From Aquificaceae bacterium (GTDB taxonomy: Bacteria > Aquificota > Aquificia > Aquificales > Aquificaceae): 9,769 nucleotides of DNA. Both the position numbers and the translations under genes were made by a program. The notes under the pieces were generated by a model, which ran no database searches, was not told where the DNA came from, and worked only from the letters and a program-made list of their open reading frames with translations. Every line of letters begins with the position of its first letter. Positions within the stretch are counted from its first letter, which is position 1. The stretch is from contig WFYH01000245.1 of the NCBI GenBank assembly GCA_015490215.1, forward strand, positions 1 to 9,769, given 5' to 3'. Positions 1 to 5,866 of the stretch are shown here, piece by piece.

Positions 1-450
1 AGATTGGTAGGCATGGCGGAGGATATAGAAGGTAAAAGGGCTTTTACCCTCGTCCTTCAAACCAGAGAACAGCACATAAGAAGGGAGAGAGCAACCTCAA
101 ACATATGCACCAATCAAAACCTTATGGCTCTTGCGAACCTCCTTTACCTCTGTCTTTTGGGAAAGGAAGGACTGAGGGAGGTAGCACGTCAGAGCCTGTC
201 TAAGGCATACTATTTAAAGGAGAGGCTTATTTCCTTGGGGTTTGAAGAGGTTTTCTCCGGAAAGCATCTGTGGGAGTTCCCCTTAAAGATAAAAGGAGCC
301 AAAGATCTGTGGAGGAAATTGCTTGAGAGGGGTTTCATGTTAGGTATTCCCACAGATATGGAAGACATCCTCCTGATAGCTGTGACCGAAAAGAGGACGA
401 AGGAGGAGATAGATAAACTCCTTGAGGAGGTAAAGGGGATACTGAGGTGA
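1..450 (+). CDS. gcvPA: Glycine dehydrogenase (decarboxylating) subunit 1, C-terminal part (cut by window edge)
   Basis: The frame is open from base 1, so the start lies outside the window; about the last 149 residues of a protein usually near 440-450 are present. The stretches [20 protein letters not shown] and [13 protein letters not shown] match the C-terminal region of the first half of split P-protein. With GcvPB it decarboxylates glycine and passes an aminomethyl group to the lipoyl arm of GcvH in the cytoplasm. The PLP-binding lysine belongs to subunit 2, so its absence here is expected. The stop (448-450) overlaps the GTG start of the next gene by 4 bases (GTGA), implying cotranscription and translational coupling. 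Within the part visible I see no frameshift. A GcvH-like carrier is encoded on the other strand at 3763-4245, but whether it is this enzyme's partner is not certain. Confidence 0.93.
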   Translation, partial: RLVGMAEDIEGKRAFTLVLQTREQHIRRERATSNICTNQNLMALANLLYLCLLGKEGLREVARQSLSKAYYLKERLISLGFEEVFSGKHLWEFPLKIKGAKDLWRKLLERGFMLGIPTDMEDILLIAVTEKRTKEEIDKLLEEVKGILR

Positions 451-1313
451 CGGAGACTCCAAAAGTTAAAGAGCTTATGGTTTGTAATCCCATAGTTTGC
501 AGTCCGGAGAACACCGTAAGGGAAGCCATAGACCTGATGGAGTCCTACGGGATAGGGAGCGTCGTTGTGATAGACAACTTCTCAAGGAAACCCGTGAACA
601 TAATAACCCACAAGGATATCATCTCAGCCATCTACCACGGCAAGCTGGACAGTCCGATAAGCGAGCTTATAGAGATCCTTGAAAAATACGAGCTTATAAC
701 CATTCACGAAGACGAACCCGTAATAGAAGCCATAAGGATCTTTGAAGAAAAGGGGATAGAGCACCTGCCGGTTGTAAACGATGAAGGTATACTCGTAGGG
801 ATAATAACGGGCACCGACATACTCAAAGGACTACCCCGCTTCGCCCTTATAGACCCCCTTACCGGCCTTGAAAACAGGAGGGTCCTTGATTACCTAAATC
901 AAAAGCTTGCCAAGAGAAGGGCGGAGGGAATATACGTTTTGATGATAGACATAGACAACTTTAAGAAGATAAACGACTCCTACGGGCACGTATTCGGGGA
1001 TAAGGTGTTAAAGAAGGTAGCGGATACCGTGGTTCGGAACGTGAGAGCATACGATAACGTCATCCGCTACGGAGGGGAGGAGATAGTTGTTATTCTCCAC
1101 AGGGTAAGTAAGGAGGAAGCCCTTGGGATAGCGGAGAGGATAAGAAAGAGTGTGGAAAAGATACATTTTGAGGACAAACCCAAGATGAAAATCACCGTCA
1201 GCGTAGGGGTGGCACCCTTTACGGGATCTCTTCTTGAAACCATAGAGAAAGCGGATAAAGCAATGTATAAGGCGAAGAGGAAGGGAAAAAACAGAGTAGT
1301 GGTTTTGGAGTGA
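447..1313 (+). CDS. CBS-CBS-GGDEF diguanylate cyclase
   Basis: This 288-residue soluble protein has two CBS domains (about residues 6-60 and 76-126) followed by a GGDEF domain (about 134-288). The GGDEF domain opens with [10 protein letters not shown] (136-145), has the metal-site stretch [11 protein letters not shown], and carries GGEEI at 209-213, an active-type variant of GGDEF. RAYD at 200-203 lies exactly five residues before it, which fits the RxxD product-inhibition site. It should convert two GTP to c-di-GMP, with feedback inhibition. CBS pairs commonly bind adenine nucleotides or S-adenosylmethionine, so I infer gating by energy or methyl-donor status. There are no membrane segments. 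The start is GTG at 447, preceded by AAGGGG about 8 bases upstream inside gcvPA; a later ATG (codon 11) is less likely because it would cut into CBS1. The coupling to gcvPA may be simple gene packing. Confidence 0.92.
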   Translation: MTETPKVKELMVCNPIVCSPENTVREAIDLMESYGIGSVVVIDNFSRKPVNIITHKDIISAIYHGKLDSPISELIEILEKYELITIHEDEPVIEAIRIFEEKGIEHLPVVNDEGILVGIITGTDILKGLPRFALIDPLTGLENRRVLDYLNQKLAKRRAEGIYVLMIDIDNFKKINDSYGHVFGDKVLKKVADTVVRNVRAYDNVIRYGGEEIVVILHRVSKEEALGIAERIRKSVEKIHFEDKPKMKITVSVGVAPFTGSLLETIEKADKAMYKAKRKGKNRVVVLE

Positions 1314-1316
1314 GCA

Positions 1317-1344
1317 TTCCCTTGCAACAGACGGTCGTAGGGAA
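1317..1344 (+). promoter_or_regulatory. Possible small hairpin in the leader of the next gene
   Basis: TTCCCT (1317-1322) is the reverse complement of AGGGAA (1339-1344), giving a 6-bp stem with a 16-base loop between the cyclase stop and the next start. No T-run follows, so it does not look like an intrinsic terminator. The right arm contains the only purine-rich, Shine-Dalgarno-like bases ahead of the gene at 1360, so folding could mask it. A 6-bp stem with this loop size may be chance. Confidence 0.2.
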
Positions 1345-1359
1345 GAAAATAAAACATGA

Positions 1360-1842
1360 ATGAATAGGATAGAGGCGGTAAAGAGGGTTTTTCTTTACGA
1401 TAGGCTTCTTCGCTTCAATATAGACATGCTCACCGGTATAAGGGCGGAGATAAAGGCGGATATAGAGGAAGCCCGCCTTCTGTCGGACGCACTACTAAAC
1501 GATGAAGATAGAAAGTTTGTAAAGGATTTCTTGAGCAGACTTGAAGATGACTTTTTGAACCTTCTTTCGGAAACCCTTGAAAACCTCTACGATGAATACG
1601 AGATATTTAACTTTGACCTTACTTTTCTTTCAAATATTCCCGACGAAATTAGCAGGGAGCTTGAAAGGTTAGATCTGGTAAGCAGGATAAATGCTAAACT
1701 TGAAATTTTAAAGGATAAACTTGCAGATGCCTGCTACGTCCCTCAGATAAGTAAGGAGGTTTTGGTTATCCTTACGCCTTTCAGGATATACTGTGAATTG
1801 ATAAATCATGCGATAGAGTTCAATAAAAAATTTGAAAATTAA
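1360..1842 (+). CDS. Helical protein of unknown function (160 aa)
   Basis: I do not recognise this family. The 160 residues are rich in Glu, Asp, Lys and Leu with few glycines or prolines, suggesting an all-helical, possibly coiled-coil cytoplasmic protein; there is no signal peptide or membrane segment. Acidic helical stretches cover roughly residues 20-85 and another helix about 100-125. Coding is supported by the long open frame and by codon use (AGG, ATA, CTT) like its neighbours. The ATG at 1360 follows an in-frame stop at 1357-1359, so the frame cannot extend upstream. Its ribosome site is poor: AGGGAA ends 15 bases before the ATG. Another ATG at 1356 is out of frame and opens only a three-codon frame. 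The gene lies 46 bases after the diguanylate cyclase and probably shares its transcript. A link to c-di-GMP signalling is possible from position only. Confidence 0.75.
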   Translation: MNRIEAVKRVFLYDRLLRFNIDMLTGIRAEIKADIEEARLLSDALLNDEDRKFVKDFLSRLEDDFLNLLSETLENLYDEYEIFNFDLTFLSNIPDEISRELERLDLVSRINAKLEILKDKLADACYVPQISKEVLVILTPFRIYCELINHAIEFNKKFEN

Positions 1843-1860
1843 GTGAAAAAGGGCTAAAAT
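1832..1860 (+). promoter_or_regulatory. Candidate sigma-70-type promoter for the RHH-hisC-lipoprotein unit
   Basis: TTGAAA (1832-1837) and TAAAAT (1855-1860) are separated by 17 bases and sit in an AT-rich stretch. Transcription would start near 1867, leaving a leader of about 27 bases with a strong AGGAGGT ribosome site before the ATG at 1894. The -35 element overlaps the last codons of the preceding gene. It is found by eye only; an overlapping TATAAAA at 1860-1866 could be an alternative -10. Confidence 0.55.
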
Positions 1861-1893
1861 ATAAAAGTTAAAAAAACCAAAGGAGGTGTAAAT

Positions 1894-2145
1894 ATGGCAA
1901 GGAGGTCCAAGAAAAGGGGCGGACCCAGATACAAGAAGGTGTGCATTTCAATGCCCAAGAGGCTCTACTCCATATTCAACGGTATAGCTATGGGAGATGA
2001 TAAAAAGCTCAACAGACTCATCAGGGGTATATTGGAGGACAAACTCCAAGAGTGCACGGTAGCTGAACTGGAGATGTATCTCAGAAAGGCAGAGGAGGCT
2101 GAAAAGGAAGAGGTGGGAGAGCAGACAGAAACCGCTTCTTCTTAA
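1894..2145 (+). CDS. Small ribbon-helix-helix-like DNA-binding protein (83 aa)
   Basis: The start is well fixed: AGGAGGT (1881-1887) lies 6 bases before the ATG. The first 15 residues are strongly basic (MARRSKKRGG then PRYKK). KKVCISM (14-20) looks like a beta strand, followed by helix 1 (about 21-33) and helix 2 (about 37-52), the strand-helix-helix order of ribbon-helix-helix (CopG/Arc-type) proteins, which dimerise and bind DNA through the strands. The C-terminal third (about 56-83) is acidic and Glu-rich. The assignment rests on pattern and size only, without a database match. It is the first gene after the promoter at 1832-1860, so autoregulation or control of hisC is a fair guess, though I found no convincing operator palindrome. 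No toxin partner of a toxin-antitoxin pair lies next to it: the following gene is hisC. Confidence 0.65.
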   Translation: MARRSKKRGGPRYKKVCISMPKRLYSIFNGIAMGDDKKLNRLIRGILEDKLQECTVAELEMYLRKAEEAEKEEVGEQTETASS

Positions 2146-3194
2146 TGTTTTCGGAAAGGTTAAAAAAGTTAAAGCCTTACAAAACGGAAACCACTCCCGC
2201 TAAGGTTAGGCTCTCTTCAAATGAGCTACCTTACGATTTACCCGAAGACCTGAAGGTAAAGATAGCGGAGAGGTTAAAGAAAGTAAATCTATCCCTCTAT
2301 CCAGATCCGGAGGCGGGGGAGCTGAGGGAGGCTATAGGGGAGTTTTGGGGGATTGATCCTAAAAATATCGTTCTGGGAAACGGCTCTGATGAGCTTATCT
2401 ACTACCTCTCCATCATAGTAGGTGAATTCTCCGAAGGGGTTTACATACCTGTTCCCACCTTTCCTATGTATGAAATAGGATCCCGTGTATTCGGGAGACC
2501 CGTTTATACGGTTCCACTCGGAAAGAACTTTGATATAGACCTTCCCGAAAGTTTGAAGGTAATATCTTCGGAAAAAGTCTCCCTTGCTTTCTTCTCCTAT
2601 CCAAACAACCCAACAGGAAATCTATTCTCAAGGGAAGCTATTGAGAAGATAAGAAACCAAGGTGTGGTGGTTGTTGTGGACGAAGCCTACTACAGCTACA
2701 GCGGGGAGACCTTCTTAGAAGACAGCCTGAAAAGGTCGGATACGGTAGTTTTGAGGACCCTTTCCAAGATAGGTCTGGCAGGGTTAAGGGTGGGAGTCCT
2801 TATAGCAACGGAAGAGGTGGTAAGGGAGATAAACAAGGTGCGCCTTCCCTTCAACGTTACCCTCCCCTCTCAGGTGATAGCCTGCACGGTTCTAAGGGAG
2901 GGAAAGGAGTTCATAGCCTCCTGTGTGGAAAAGGTGATAAGGGAGCGGGAAAGACTTTTCAAGGAGCTTTCGGGCTTTGAGGGATTAGAGGTTTTTCCTA
3001 GTAGAGCCAACTTCGTCCTCATAAGGTCAAAGGAGATAGATCTATACAGGGAACTCTTAAAGGAGGGTATTCTTGTGAGGGATATGTCCCACCTGCCGCT
3101 TTTAGAGGGGTGCGTTAGGGTAACGGTGGGTAAGCCCGAAGAGAACGATATGTTTTTGGAAGCCCTGAGTAAGGTTCTGAAATGTCACGCCTGA
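2145..3194 (+). CDS. hisC: Histidinol-phosphate aminotransferase
   Basis: A 349-residue fold-type I PLP aminotransferase of normal HisC length. Visible motifs are LGNGSDELI (77-85), the cofactor phosphate/ring region; YPNNPTG (152-158) with Asn155; VVDEAYY with Asp179 and Tyr182, which contact the PLP ring; LSKIGLAGLRVG with Lys208 as the Schiff-base lysine and Arg215; and Arg325 in CVRVTVG for the substrate carboxylate. It transfers an amino group from glutamate to imidazole acetol phosphate in histidine synthesis, in the cytoplasm. The ATG at 2145 shares its A with the TAA stop of the preceding gene (TAATG), and no good Shine-Dalgarno is present, so translation probably depends on reinitiation. 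Its 3' end overlaps the next gene by 13 bases. No other his genes are in view. A related role on aromatic amino acids is possible in this family, but HisC fits best. Confidence 0.93.
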   Translation: MFSERLKKLKPYKTETTPAKVRLSSNELPYDLPEDLKVKIAERLKKVNLSLYPDPEAGELREAIGEFWGIDPKNIVLGNGSDELIYYLSIIVGEFSEGVYIPVPTFPMYEIGSRVFGRPVYTVPLGKNFDIDLPESLKVISSEKVSLAFFSYPNNPTGNLFSREAIEKIRNQGVVVVVDEAYYSYSGETFLEDSLKRSDTVVLRTLSKIGLAGLRVGVLIATEEVVREINKVRLPFNVTLPSQVIACTVLREGKEFIASCVEKVIRERERLFKELSGFEGLEVFPSRANFVLIRSKEIDLYRELLKEGILVRDMSHLPLLEGCVRVTVGKPEENDMFLEALSKVLKCHA

Positions 3195-3559
3195 TCCTTT
3201 TGCTTCTGATGCTTATACTGTCCTGCTCAAAAAAACCCGAATACAAGCCCCCTTACTGCTACACCCAACCCCTTATGGCTTCCCTCAAAACCCTAAAGCC
3301 CATCGGGGAGGTATGCACCCAAGAGGACCCTATCGTAAGGGAAGCCTGCTTAGGCAAGTATAACAACGTCCGCAACGTGGTAAAGGAGACAAAACTTATC
3401 CTGAGGGAGCTTGAGGGGGAGCTACCCGAGGGGAAGAGAAGGTATAAAGCCAAGATACTTATCAGGAACGTCCGATACCTACCCTGTGAGTTCTTTGGGG
3501 AGTGCCCCCGTGACAGACTCTTCTTAGTTAAAGACTGTGACCGTTCAAGACCGAGATAG
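3182..3559 (+). CDS. Small cysteine-rich lipoprotein of unknown function (125 aa)
   Basis: The N-terminus has one basic residue, a run of Leu/Ile (4-13) and LILSC at 11-15, a lipobox with Cys15 as the lipidated residue, so the mature protein of about 111 residues should be membrane-anchored outside the cytoplasm. Six further cysteines (26, 45, 56, 102, 108, 119) are spread through it, an even number that would suit disulfides or metal binding. The rest is Lys/Arg-rich. I do not recognise the family. The ATG at 3182 lies inside hisC (13-base overlap), with AAGG about 8 bases upstream, so it belongs to the same operon. Its last 15 bases (3545-3559) overlap the end of the gene on the opposite strand. 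Confidence 0.75.
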   Translation: MSRLILLLLMLILSCSKKPEYKPPYCYTQPLMASLKTLKPIGEVCTQEDPIVREACLGKYNNVRNVVKETKLILRELEGELPEGKRRYKAKILIRNVRYLPCEFFGECPRDRLFLVKDCDRSRPR

Positions 3560-3733
3560 GTCCGCAGCCACTAAGTCGGAAAAGTCTACGAGGGAGTCGT
3601 CCTTGTCATCCAAAGTTTCATTGAGAAGTTCGGCAAATATGGAGCAATCCTGTGCCAAGTCTGACTCTTCGGGACAGCCCCCCAAGCAACCTTTCAGGAA
3701 AATGACCTTCTCTTCAATCTCCTTTGCACTCAT
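3545..3733 (-). CDS. Small cysteine-containing protein of unknown function (62 aa)
   Basis: I favour this minus-strand reading over the longer, serine-rich plus-strand frame across the same bases because its composition resembles the neighbouring proteins: MSAKEIEEKVIFLKGC is a typical lysine/glutamate amphipathic start and the tail is acidic (DDKDDSLVDFSD). CLGGCPEE contains CxxxC (residues 16-20) and a third cysteine follows at 29, which might bind metal or be redox-active; that is a guess. There is no signal peptide. The ATG at 3733 is preceded by an in-frame stop 7 codons upstream; the ribosome site is weak. It starts 29 bases after the GcvH-like gene and is probably the last gene of that operon. 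It could be a false gene, and conservation would decide. Confidence 0.55.
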   Translation of the reverse strand: MSAKEIEEKVIFLKGCLGGCPEESDLAQDCSIFAELLNETLDDKDDSLVDFSDLVAADLSRS

Positions 3734-3762
3734 CCCATCTTTTAATATAGGTCAGAGGACGG

Positions 3763-4245
3763 TTATTTGTAGAACTTCTTGCTTATCTGTGCCCTGTCCT
3801 CGCCGCAGTTGACATCCTCTCTCTCTATGTATTCCTTCTGCTTCTGGATAGCTTCCTCACCGGTTACCAGATCTTTGAGATCCCTTTCAAGGTTTACTGG
3901 CTTTATCCTAACTATCCAACCCTTGCCGTAAGGGTCATCGTTTATAAGCTCCGGATTATCAAAGAGCTCCTCGTTTCTTTCTACCACCTCTCCTTCTATT
4001 ACCGCAGGTATTGGCCCTGTCCACTTACCGCTCTCTAAAGAAGCGTAAGGCTTGCCCTTTGCCACCTTCCTGCCGGGTGCCTTTATCCTTATGTTTATTA
4101 TCTTCCCTGCCCTCGCCTGACCTATGTCCGTAGCTCCTACCGTTACGGTTCCGTCATCGTTTATCCTGAACCAAACCTGATTGTCTATGTCGTAGTAAAG
4201 GTCAGGGGGAATAACGCATCCTCTGTATACCGTGGGTTCCGCCAT
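3763..4245 (-). CDS. GcvH-like lipoyl carrier protein (160 aa)
   Basis: The protein resembles glycine cleavage H protein: residues 23-59 match the first half (QVWFRINDDGTVTVGATD then AGKIINIRI), and ESGKW with Lys74 is in place of the usual ESVK lipoylation site, followed by GPIPAVIEGEVVERNEEL where classical H proteins have SPVSGEVVEVNE. The length, 160 against about 125-130 for E. coli-type GcvH, includes a charged C-terminal extension (about 120-160) with Cys147. The start at 4245 is chosen because GGAGGT (4258-4253) lies 7 bases upstream; starting at 4275 would overlap the aldolase. It could serve glycine cleavage with GcvPA, or be an LbpA-type carrier used by sHdr sulfur-oxidation complexes, known from Aquificales, whose GcvH-like proteins differ from true GcvH. 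No hdr genes are in the window, so I leave the symbol blank. Confidence 0.88.
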   Translation of the reverse strand: MAEPTVYRGCVIPPDLYYDIDNQVWFRINDDGTVTVGATDIGQARAGKIINIRIKAPGRKVAKGKPYASLESGKWTGPIPAVIEGEVVERNEELFDNPELINDDPYGKGWIVRIKPVNLERDLKDLVTGEEAIQKQKEYIEREDVNCGEDRAQISKKFYK

Positions 4246-4250
4246 ACACC

Positions 4251-4784
4251 TTACCTCCCGAGAACTTTGTCCCAAAGAAGTATTTTACAGGATCGCTCAA
4301 GGCAGGAAACGTAGGAGTAGGCTTCCCAAAGGCTCTTGCCCGCAGAGAAGACGCCGTGCCCCCTTACCACTACAGCTTTGCACTCCCTAAGAGCCTCCGC
4401 CACCTCGTCGGTGGACTCTACCACGTAAACTTCCCCCAATATCTGACGACCCTCCGAGTCTATGGGCTTTATAAAAGCGCTGTAAAAGGAAAGAACCACG
4501 CAGCTCTGGGGGTGGGCGTGGACGACCGCTTTGCTACCCGTTTCAAGAATGATCCTTCTGTGGACCTCCAGCTCCGAGGAAGCCCTTTCGTCAAGGACGG
4601 TCTCTCCTTTCAAAGGTAGCTTTATAATGTCCCCCCTTGTAAGGTCTCCGAGGAAACTGCCCGTTCTGGTTATAAAGAGATCATTCCCGAGGGAACTGCT
4701 CAGGTTACCCGCCCTTGCGTCTACGAGACCCTCCCGGTAGAGGAGCTTTCCCACCCTTATTATCTCCCTGTATACGAACTTCAT
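4251..4784 (-). CDS. Class II (zinc) aldolase/adducin family protein
   Basis: The 177 residues carry the family set: GNLS (26-29), RTGSFLGDL (40-48) as the phosphate-binding loop, SSE with Glu71 as likely acid/base, HAH with His89 and His91, and RGHG with His143 as the third zinc ligand. This corresponds to Glu73, His92, His94 and His155 of E. coli FucA. Such enzymes cleave sugar phosphates retro-aldol, epimerise or dehydrate them (fuculose-phosphate aldolase, ribulose-phosphate 4-epimerase, methylthioribulose-phosphate dehydratase); the substrate here cannot be told from sequence alone. It is shorter than FucA (215). The ATG at 4784 follows thrC by 4 bases, its GAGG being only 2 bases away; a GTG at codon 11 has a better-spaced GGAG but would remove part of the first helix, so I keep the ATG. 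Its stop is embedded in the next gene's ribosome site. Confidence 0.88.
   Translation of the reverse strand: MKFVYREIIRVGKLLYREGLVDARAGNLSSSLGNDLFITRTGSFLGDLTRGDIIKLPLKGETVLDERASSELEVHRRIILETGSKAVVHAHPQSCVVLSFYSAFIKPIDSEGRQILGEVYVVESTDEVAEALRECKAVVVRGHGVFSAGKSLWEAYSYVSCLERSCKILLWDKVLGR
4253..4258 (-). promoter_or_regulatory. Shine-Dalgarno of the GcvH-like gene, containing the aldolase stop codon
   Basis: On the minus strand GGAGGT lies 7 bases before the ATG at 4245. Its final T is the first base of the TAA stop of the aldolase gene. A ribosome terminating there sits on the next initiation site, so the two genes are likely translationally coupled. This site decides the start of the GcvH-like protein. 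Confidence 0.85.
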
Positions 4785-4788
4785 AACC

Positions 4789-5847
4789 TCAAAAGCCGAG
4801 GATGTCCACCACCTCTTCTAACCTCGGGGCGACGGTTATGGGCTGTTCACAAACCTTTATGGCGGTGTCGGGGTCCTTGAGACCGTTTCCTGTGAGGGTG
4901 CAGACTACCGTTTCCCCTCCCTTGAAGAAACCTTCCCTTGTGAGCTTCACCAAACCCGCAACGCTCGCTGCGGAGGCGGGTTCGCAGAATATACCTTCCG
5001 AAGAGGCAACCAATTTGTAAGCCTCAAGTATCTCGCCATCGCTGACCATGTCAATCCTCCCTCCTGACTCTTCCGCAGCCCTTAGGGCGTTTTTCCAGCT
5101 GTAGGGGTTGCCTATCTTTATGGCTGTGGCTATAGTTTGGGGATTCTTTATGGGGTAACCCTTGACTATGGGTGCTGCTCCCTCCGCCTGCCAACCCATC
5201 ATTTTCGGAAGCTCACTTATTCTGCCCGCCTTTTTGTATTCCTTGTAGCCCCTCCAGTAGGCGGTTATGTTTCCGGCGTTCCCCACGGGAATAAAGTGGT
5301 AGTCGGGTGCCCTACCCAGAGCATCGCACACCTCAAAGGCGGCGGTCTTTTGCCCTTCTATCCTGTAAGGGTTTACCGAGTTTACTATCTCCACGGGGAA
5401 CATCTCCCCTATCTTTCTGACTATGTGAAGGGCGTCGTCAAAGGTCCCCTTTATGGCTAAGACCTTAGCTCCGTAGATCATTGCCTGAGAGAGTTTACCT
5501 ATCGCTACCGCACCTTTTGGCAAAAGAACGTAGGCTCTGAGTCCCGCCCTCGCAGCGTAGGCAGCGGCGGATGCGGAGGTATTCCCGGTGGAGGCACATA
5601 TAACAGCCTTTTTTCCTGCCTCAACAGCCTTTGAGATTGCCAAGGTCATACCCCTATCTTTGAAGGAACCTGTGGGGTTGAAACCCTCACACTTGAGAAA
5701 GATCTTTCCCTTAAAGCCTATCTCCTTTGCGAGGTTAGGTGCCTCTATTAGGGGGGTGTTTCCTTCAAGAAGAGTTACGACGGGCGTCTTGTCGGTGACG
5801 GGCAAAAACTCCCTGTATTCTTCTATGACTCCCTGCCAGCAGCTCAT
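4789..5847 (-). CDS. thrC: Threonine synthase
   Basis: A 352-residue fold-type II PLP enzyme of the short (Thermus-like) threonine synthase type. Motifs: [12 protein letters not shown] (28-39), [11 protein letters not shown] (57-67) with Lys63 binding [12 protein letters not shown] (85-93) contacting substrate and cofactor, PVGNAGN (187-193) holding the PLP phosphate, and CEPASAAS (288-295). It turns O-phosphohomoserine into threonine, releasing phosphate, in the cytoplasm. GSFKDRG rather than a dehydratase pattern, and the overall length, favour threonine synthase over threonine dehydratase. The start at 5847 follows an in-frame TAG directly, so it cannot lie further upstream. The Shine-Dalgarno is weak, and the 19-base gap after dxs contains a small inverted repeat (TAAGA-ATA-TCTTA, 5849-5861). 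Other threonine pathway genes are not in view. Confidence 0.95.
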   Translation of the reverse strand: MSCWQGVIEEYREFLPVTDKTPVVTLLEGNTPLIEAPNLAKEIGFKGKIFLKCEGFNPTGSFKDRGMTLAISKAVEAGKKAVICASTGNTSASAAAYAARAGLRAYVLLPKGAVAIGKLSQAMIYGAKVLAIKGTFDDALHIVRKIGEMFPVEIVNSVNPYRIEGQKTAAFEVCDALGRAPDYHFIPVGNAGNITAYWRGYKEYKKAGRISELPKMMGWQAEGAAPIVKGYPIKNPQTIATAIKIGNPYSWKNALRAAEESGGRIDMVSDGEILEAYKLVASSEGIFCEPASAASVAGLVKLTREGFFKGGETVVCTLTGNGLKDPDTAIKVCEQPITVAPRLEEVVDILGF

Positions 5848-5866
5848 CTAAGAATATCTTAACCGC

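Noticed and set aside
335..529. 64-residue minus-strand frame
   Set aside because: It is antisense to two well-identified genes (gcvPA and the cyclase) and has no recognisable motif.
1314..1359. Riboswitch or intrinsic terminator between the cyclase and the next gene
   Set aside because: At 46 bases it is too short for a known riboswitch such as the c-di-GMP or glycine class, and no T-run follows the weak stem.
1894..3194. Toxin-antitoxin pair led by the RHH protein
   Set aside because: The coupled downstream gene is clearly hisC, not a RelE, MazF or PIN-type toxin.
3744..3772. Possible promoter for the 62-residue protein (TATATT as -10)
   Set aside because: No -35-like sequence lies 16-18 bases upstream, and the resulting leader would be about four bases. 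Cotranscription with the GcvH-like gene is more likely.
3537..3812. 91-residue plus-strand frame over the end of the minus operon
   Set aside because: Serine/arginine-rich composition unlike any neighbour, and its 3' part lies antisense to the GcvH-like gene. The minus-strand frame fits local composition better.
4356..4619. Plus-strand frames antisense to the aldolase, thrC, dxs and reverse gyrase genes
   Set aside because: They are by-products of high-coding-density genes on the minus strand; none has a family motif or ribosome site that could override the identified genes.
4251..4784. Loss of the third zinc ligand in the aldolase
   Set aside because: I first looked for a histidine in the C-terminal helix and found tyrosine, but by comparison with FucA the third ligand is the HG-motif histidine, present as His143. 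The active site looks intact.
5849..5861. Inverted repeat TAAGA-ATA-TCTTA just before thrC
   Set aside because: The 5-bp arms are AT-rich and short, so the stem would be unstable at high temperature. It is noted under thrC but not called as an operator.
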